Source of the DNA: Caldilineaceae bacterium
Lineage (GTDB): Bacteria > Chloroflexota > Anaerolineae > Caldilineales > Caldilineaceae
NCBI GenBank assembly: GCA_015494005.1
Contig: WGCB01000490.1
Span: 1 to 11,001, forward strand
Direction of reading: 5' to 3'
Length of the DNA stretch: 11,001 nt
Shown here: piece after piece, positions 8,507 to 11,001 of the stretch
How positions within the stretch are numbered: position 1 is the stretch's first letter
Layout: each line of letters starts with the position of its first letter
Made by a program: the position numbers and the translations under genes
Notes under the pieces: model-generated
Told to the model about the DNA's origin: nothing
What the model saw: only the letters and a program-made list of their open reading frames with translations
Databases searched by the model: none

Positions 8507-9619
8507 ATGCTCGGACTGATCCCGAAACTCCCCATGTACTGGGCCTTCCGCACCTTCGGCTGGCCCAAGATCAAACCGTTCTCCGTGGTGGTCAGCGTCA
8601 GCTACCGCTGCAACAGCAAGTGCCGCACCTGTGATGTCTGGCGCAAGCCCAACGACGACATGACCCTGGAAGAGTGGGACCGGGTCTTCGCCAACCTGGG
8701 CCGGGCTCCCTTCTACATCACCTTCACCGGGGGCGAGCCCTTCCTGCGCAAGGATCTGGACGACCTGGTCGTCAGCGCCTACCGTCACTGCCGGCCCGAG
8801 GTGATCACCATCCCCACCAACGGGATGCTCACCGAGCGGATCCTGGCCAAGGTGGATCGCATGTGCCGGGAGTGCCCTGGGGCCAGCATCGGCATCAACC
8901 TGAGCCTGGACGGCGTGGGCGAGGAGCACGACGACATCCGGGGAGTGGAGGGCAATTGGGAGCTGGCCATGCGCACCTGGCAGGGGCTGAAGGCCCTCCA
9001 GGCCGAGCACCGCAACCTGGTGCTGACGGTCCACACGGTGATCAGCCGCTTCAACGTGCACCGCTTCAAGGAGATCCAGGCGGGCCTCCAGTTCCTGGAG
9101 CCGGACAGCTACATCACCGAGGTGGCGGAGGAGCGGGTGGAGCTGGACACCGTGGGCTGGGGCATCACTCCCCGGCCCGAGGACTACGACGAGATCGCCG
9201 ATTTCCTCAGCCAGCAGGCCCGGCAAGCCCCGGCCAAGGGCATCGCCCGCTTCACCCAGGCCTTCCGAGCCCAGTACTACCAGCTGGCCAAGCGGGTCCT
9301 GCAGGAGCGCGACCAGGTGATCCCCTGCTACGCGGGCTGGGCCAGCGCCCACATCGCCCCCAACGGGGACCTGTGGAGCTGTTGCATCCGGGCGGAGCCG
9401 GTGGGCAATTTGCGGGAGCACGGCTACGACATCGCGCCCATCTGGCGCAGCCAGGCCATGGAGGAGCTGCGAGGCAGCATCAAGCGCAAGGAGTGCGCCT
9501 GTCCCATGGCCAACGCCAACTACGCCAACATGCTCCTGCACCCGCCCACCGTGGCCAAGGTGATGCTGGATGTGGTGAGAAAAGAGAAGCCACAGATGAA
9601 CACGGATAAACACAGATAG
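8507..9619 (+). CDS. Radical SAM protein with SPASM-type C-terminal cysteine domain
   Basis: This radical SAM enzyme has an auxiliary cluster region and an unknown substrate. Its 370 residues show the SAM-cluster motif C35-X3-C39-X2-C42 ([14 protein letters not shown]), [12 protein letters not shown] at 73-84 for SAM binding, and NLSLDG near 131. The C-terminal region has SPASM-like cysteines: C274 ([20 protein letters not shown]), C292/C293, C330 and C332. SPASM domains normally hold one or two extra [4Fe-4S] clusters and act on peptides, sugars or lipids. It has no B12 domain, unlike its neighbours. The ATG at 8507 is chosen because the frame further upstream overlaps the preceding gene and reads as shadow sequence; its ribosome site is weak, so the start is less certain. 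The last ten codons and the stop ([10 protein letters not shown]) come from an inverted repeat that bounds the next module, so the native C-terminus was probably altered by insertion. Confidence 0.85.
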   Translation: MLGLIPKLPMYWAFRTFGWPKIKPFSVVVSVSYRCNSKCRTCDVWRKPNDDMTLEEWDRVFANLGRAPFYITFTGGEPFLRKDLDDLVVSAYRHCRPEVITIPTNGMLTERILAKVDRMCRECPGASIGINLSLDGVGEEHDDIRGVEGNWELAMRTWQGLKALQAEHRNLVLTVHTVISRFNVHRFKEIQAGLQFLEPDSYITEVAEERVELDTVGWGITPRPEDYDEIADFLSQQARQAPAKGIARFTQAFRAQYYQLAKRVLQERDQVIPCYAGWASAHIAPNGDLWSCCIRAEPVGNLREHGYDIAPIWRSQAMEELRGSIKRKECACPMANANYANMLLHPPTVAKVMLDVVRKEKPQMNTDKHR

Positions 9620-9620
9620 A
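9590..9620 (+). repeat. Left 31-bp inverted repeat
   Basis: The arm starts CCACAGATGAACAC and is made of 10-bp units with consensus CAC[AG]GAT[AG][AG]A. It matches the reverse complement of the right arm at 28 of 31 positions. It overlaps the 3' end of the SPASM gene and supplies its stop codon at 9617-9619. Sequences of this type recur in many unrelated bacterial genomes, as far as I recall. Confidence 0.85.
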
Positions 9621-9671
9621 CACAAGCAGAAAACCGTACAGAGGGTTTCGTGAAGCACCTCACGCAGAGCA

Positions 9672-10034
9672 ATGACCGACAACCAGATCACACAGCAAAT
9701 TATCGGATGTGCTTACAAAGTGAGCAACAGCTTGGGTAGCGGCTTTCTTGAGAAAGTCTACGAAAACGCTCTCGCTCATGAACTGCACAAAGCCGGCCTC
9801 CTGGTCTCCCAGCAGCATAGGCTCTCTGTTCAGTATGATGGAATCGTCGTCGGGGAATATGTGGCCGATCTCCTGGTCGAAAACCGTATACTCGTTGAGC
9901 TGAAAGCGGTCAAGACGTTGGACGATGTTCACCTGGCTCAATGCCTGAATTATCTGAAGGCGACCGGTTTGCGCGTTTGCTTACTGTTGAATTTTGGGCA
10001 ACCAAGGGTTCAAGTCAAACGTGTTGTTCGATAG
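9672..10034 (+). CDS. GxxExxY family protein (PD-(D/E)XK nuclease-like fold)
   Basis: This 120-residue protein has the family signature GFLEKVY at 24-30 (E27, Y30), followed by a predicted PD-(D/E)XK-like core: D66 in GEYVADLLVE, then E76 and K78 in ILVELKA. The start MTDNQITQQIIGCAYKVSN matches the family's usual N-terminal helix, which supports the ATG at 9672, although no good ribosome site precedes it; GAGGG at 9641-9645 is too distant. The function of the family is not established; its nuclease-like residues suggest nucleic-acid cleavage or binding. The gene is lower in G+C than its neighbours and lies between inverted repeats, consistent with horizontal or intragenomic movement. It probably has no part in the radical SAM pathway. 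No toxin or antitoxin partner is seen beside it. Confidence 0.88.
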   Translation: MTDNQITQQIIGCAYKVSNSLGSGFLEKVYENALAHELHKAGLLVSQQHRLSVQYDGIVVGEYVADLLVENRILVELKAVKTLDDVHLAQCLNYLKATGLRVCLLLNFGQPRVQVKRVVR

Positions 10035-10065
10035 CCATCTTGTCTGGTTGCAAAGTGCTTCGTTC

Positions 10066-10096
10066 TTTATCCGTGTTTATCTGTGTTCATCTGTGG
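10066..10096 (-). repeat. Right 31-bp inverted repeat
   Basis: This arm ends GTTCATCTGTGG on the plus strand. Its reverse complement matches the left arm except at three positions, two of which swap A and G between neighbouring units. It ends 28 bases before the ATG of the next radical SAM gene, so the insertion lies in that gene's upstream region. Confidence 0.85.
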
Positions 10097-10124
10097 TTGA
10101 TGGAAAACTGGAGGATACAGCTCT

Positions 10125-11001
10125 ATGAAATTTTCCTGGCCTTGGAGCCACAAACGGGAGTCGGACATCCTCTGGATGGACCTGGGGGACCTGGGGGACC
10201 TGGTCAACCCCAGCGGGCCCCACGAGCAGTGGCAGGACCACGGCCTGGGCCTGCTGCGCACCATCCTGCACCAGAACGGCATCCAGACCGACATCCTCTC
10301 CACTCGGGCGGTCACCTCCTGGGACCAACTGCGCAAGAAGCTGCCCGGCTACCGCATGATGCTCATGAACGTACGCAGCTACACCTATCCCGCGGCCCTG
10401 AAAGCGGCCAAGCTCTTCAAGGAAGTGAACCCGGATGGCCTGGTCCTCACTGGAGGCATGCACGCCACCGTGGCCCCCAGCGAGATGGAATCCGTGCCCG
10501 AGTTCGACAAGATCTGCATGGGTGCGGGGGAAAACATCATCGTGGACCTGGTGAAGGACCCGGACGCCTTCCCTCGGGTTTTCCCGGGCGAGGGGGCCAA
10601 GTCCATGGCCGAGTGGCCCATGATCGACCGCACCCTCTGGCCCAAGCCGGCCAGCCGACGCCTGCGCAAGAACTTCAACTGGCCCCTGGAGCCGGAGTGC
10701 GGCTGGGGTCCGCCGCCGGTGGCCACCATCCTGACCAGCCGGGTCTGCCCCTGGCAGTGCGTCTTCTGCAACGAGGCCTCCTACATCGCCAACATGGGCC
10801 GCCGCCCGGTGGACGCAGTCATCGACGAGCTGAACTACCTGGACGACAAGTACGGGGTGGGCTCGGTGGTGATCCACGACTCCATGTTCTTCCAGAACCC
10901 CAGCTGGCTGAAGGAATGGCTGGAGAAGTATCCCCGCCGGGCCAACAAGATCTGGCCCTACTGGGCGGCGGGCCGGGCGGACACGGTGCGCCAGTGGCCG
11001 G
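10125..11001 (+). CDS. B12-binding domain radical SAM protein, third copy, 3' end outside window
   Basis: The frame is open for 292 codons from the ATG at 10125 to the window edge. GGAGG lies 10 bases upstream. The N-terminal B12-binding-like region (about 10-165) includes LGLLRTILHQNG, LVLTGGMHATVAPSEME and a shortened GAGEN in place of the usual GEGE. The radical SAM motif is C208-X3-C212-X2-C215 in ILTSRVCPWQCVFCNEAS, followed by VVIHDSMFF. It differs clearly from the two tandem paralogues: GGMH replaces GGPH, Trp is frequent, and an insert of about 45 residues before the barrel is rich in Trp, Pro and Arg. It is a separate subfamily, not a third duplicate. The in-frame repeat GDLGDL at 21-26 comes from a 9-base tandem duplication. 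Its natural promoter region may have been altered by the GxxExxY module inserted just upstream. The substrate is unknown. Confidence 0.85.
   Translation, partial: MKFSWPWSHKRESDILWMDLGDLGDLVNPSGPHEQWQDHGLGLLRTILHQNGIQTDILSTRAVTSWDQLRKKLPGYRMMLMNVRSYTYPAALKAAKLFKEVNPDGLVLTGGMHATVAPSEMESVPEFDKICMGAGENIIVDLVKDPDAFPRVFPGEGAKSMAEWPMIDRTLWPKPASRRLRKNFNWPLEPECGWGPPPVATILTSRVCPWQCVFCNEASYIANMGRRPVDAVIDELNYLDDKYGVGSVVIHDSMFFQNPSWLKEWLEKYPRRANKIWPYWAAGRADTVRQWP

Larger units (their letters stand above)
9590..10096. mobile_element. Inverted-repeat-bounded module carrying a GxxExxY gene
   Basis: A segment of about 507 bp is bounded by 31-bp inverted repeats at 9590-9620 and 10066-10096 and contains one complete gene on the plus strand. 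Counted lines inside it are about 50-55% G+C against about 68% in the SPASM gene. It interrupts a row of radical SAM genes. No transposase is present, so movement, if any, needed help from elsewhere or recombination. No target duplication was identified outside the repeats. Confidence 0.6.

Noticed and set aside
8674..9609. 311-codon open frame inside the SPASM gene
   Set aside because: It is an offset-frame shadow; the overlapped frame carries the radical SAM and SPASM cysteines.
9590..10096. CRISPR repeats or a CRISPR-associated nuclease
   Set aside because: There are only two repeat copies, in opposite orientation and about 445 bases apart, with no spacers between regular repeats; the nuclease-like gene belongs to the GxxExxY family.

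Overview
This is a GC-rich bacterial window, about two thirds G+C in the coding lines I counted, with Shine-Dalgarno-type ribosome sites and bacterial -35/-10 promoters. No rRNA, tRNA or CRISPR array is visible. The protein set fits a member of the Chloroflexota (Anaerolineae/Caldilineae type): a nuo operon starting at nuoB, a SufR-like regulator in front of moaA and Fe-S carrier genes, and several B12-binding radical SAM proteins. That placement is inference from gene content, not from a marker gene.

Left, minus strand (1-1477): nuoB and the first 207 codons of nuoC, subunits of respiratory complex I, read leftwards out of the window. They are driven from a roughly 500-base divergent intergenic region (1478-1974) that holds promoter candidates for both directions, several inverted repeats and a 13-bp direct repeat.

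Middle, plus strand (1975-5178): a probable Fe-S operon. It encodes a SufR-like Fe-S-sensing repressor, MoaA (GTP 3',8-cyclase, a two-cluster radical SAM enzyme of molybdenum cofactor synthesis), an A-type (HesB/IscA/ErpA) Fe-S carrier, a DUF2203 protein of unknown function and an Nfu/NifU C-terminal-type Fe-S carrier. The promoter before sufR has near-consensus boxes with 17-bp spacing, and an inverted repeat over the -10 box and start point looks like an autoregulatory operator.

Right, plus strand (5316-11001 and beyond): a radical SAM cluster. Two tandem paralogous B12-binding radical SAM proteins come first, then a radical SAM/SPASM protein, then a third and more distant B12-binding radical SAM protein cut by the window edge. 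No substrate can be read from the sequence. All four need [4Fe-4S] clusters, so the Fe-S operon next door is a sensible neighbour. This unassigned multi-enzyme radical SAM pathway is the best candidate for an undescribed system here.

Between the SPASM gene and the last B12-radical SAM gene sits a lower-GC segment of about 507 bp. It is bounded by 31-bp inverted repeats and carries a GxxExxY (PD-(D/E)XK-like) gene. It looks like a mobile or dispersed module, and its left repeat now supplies the C-terminal codons and the stop codon of the SPASM gene.
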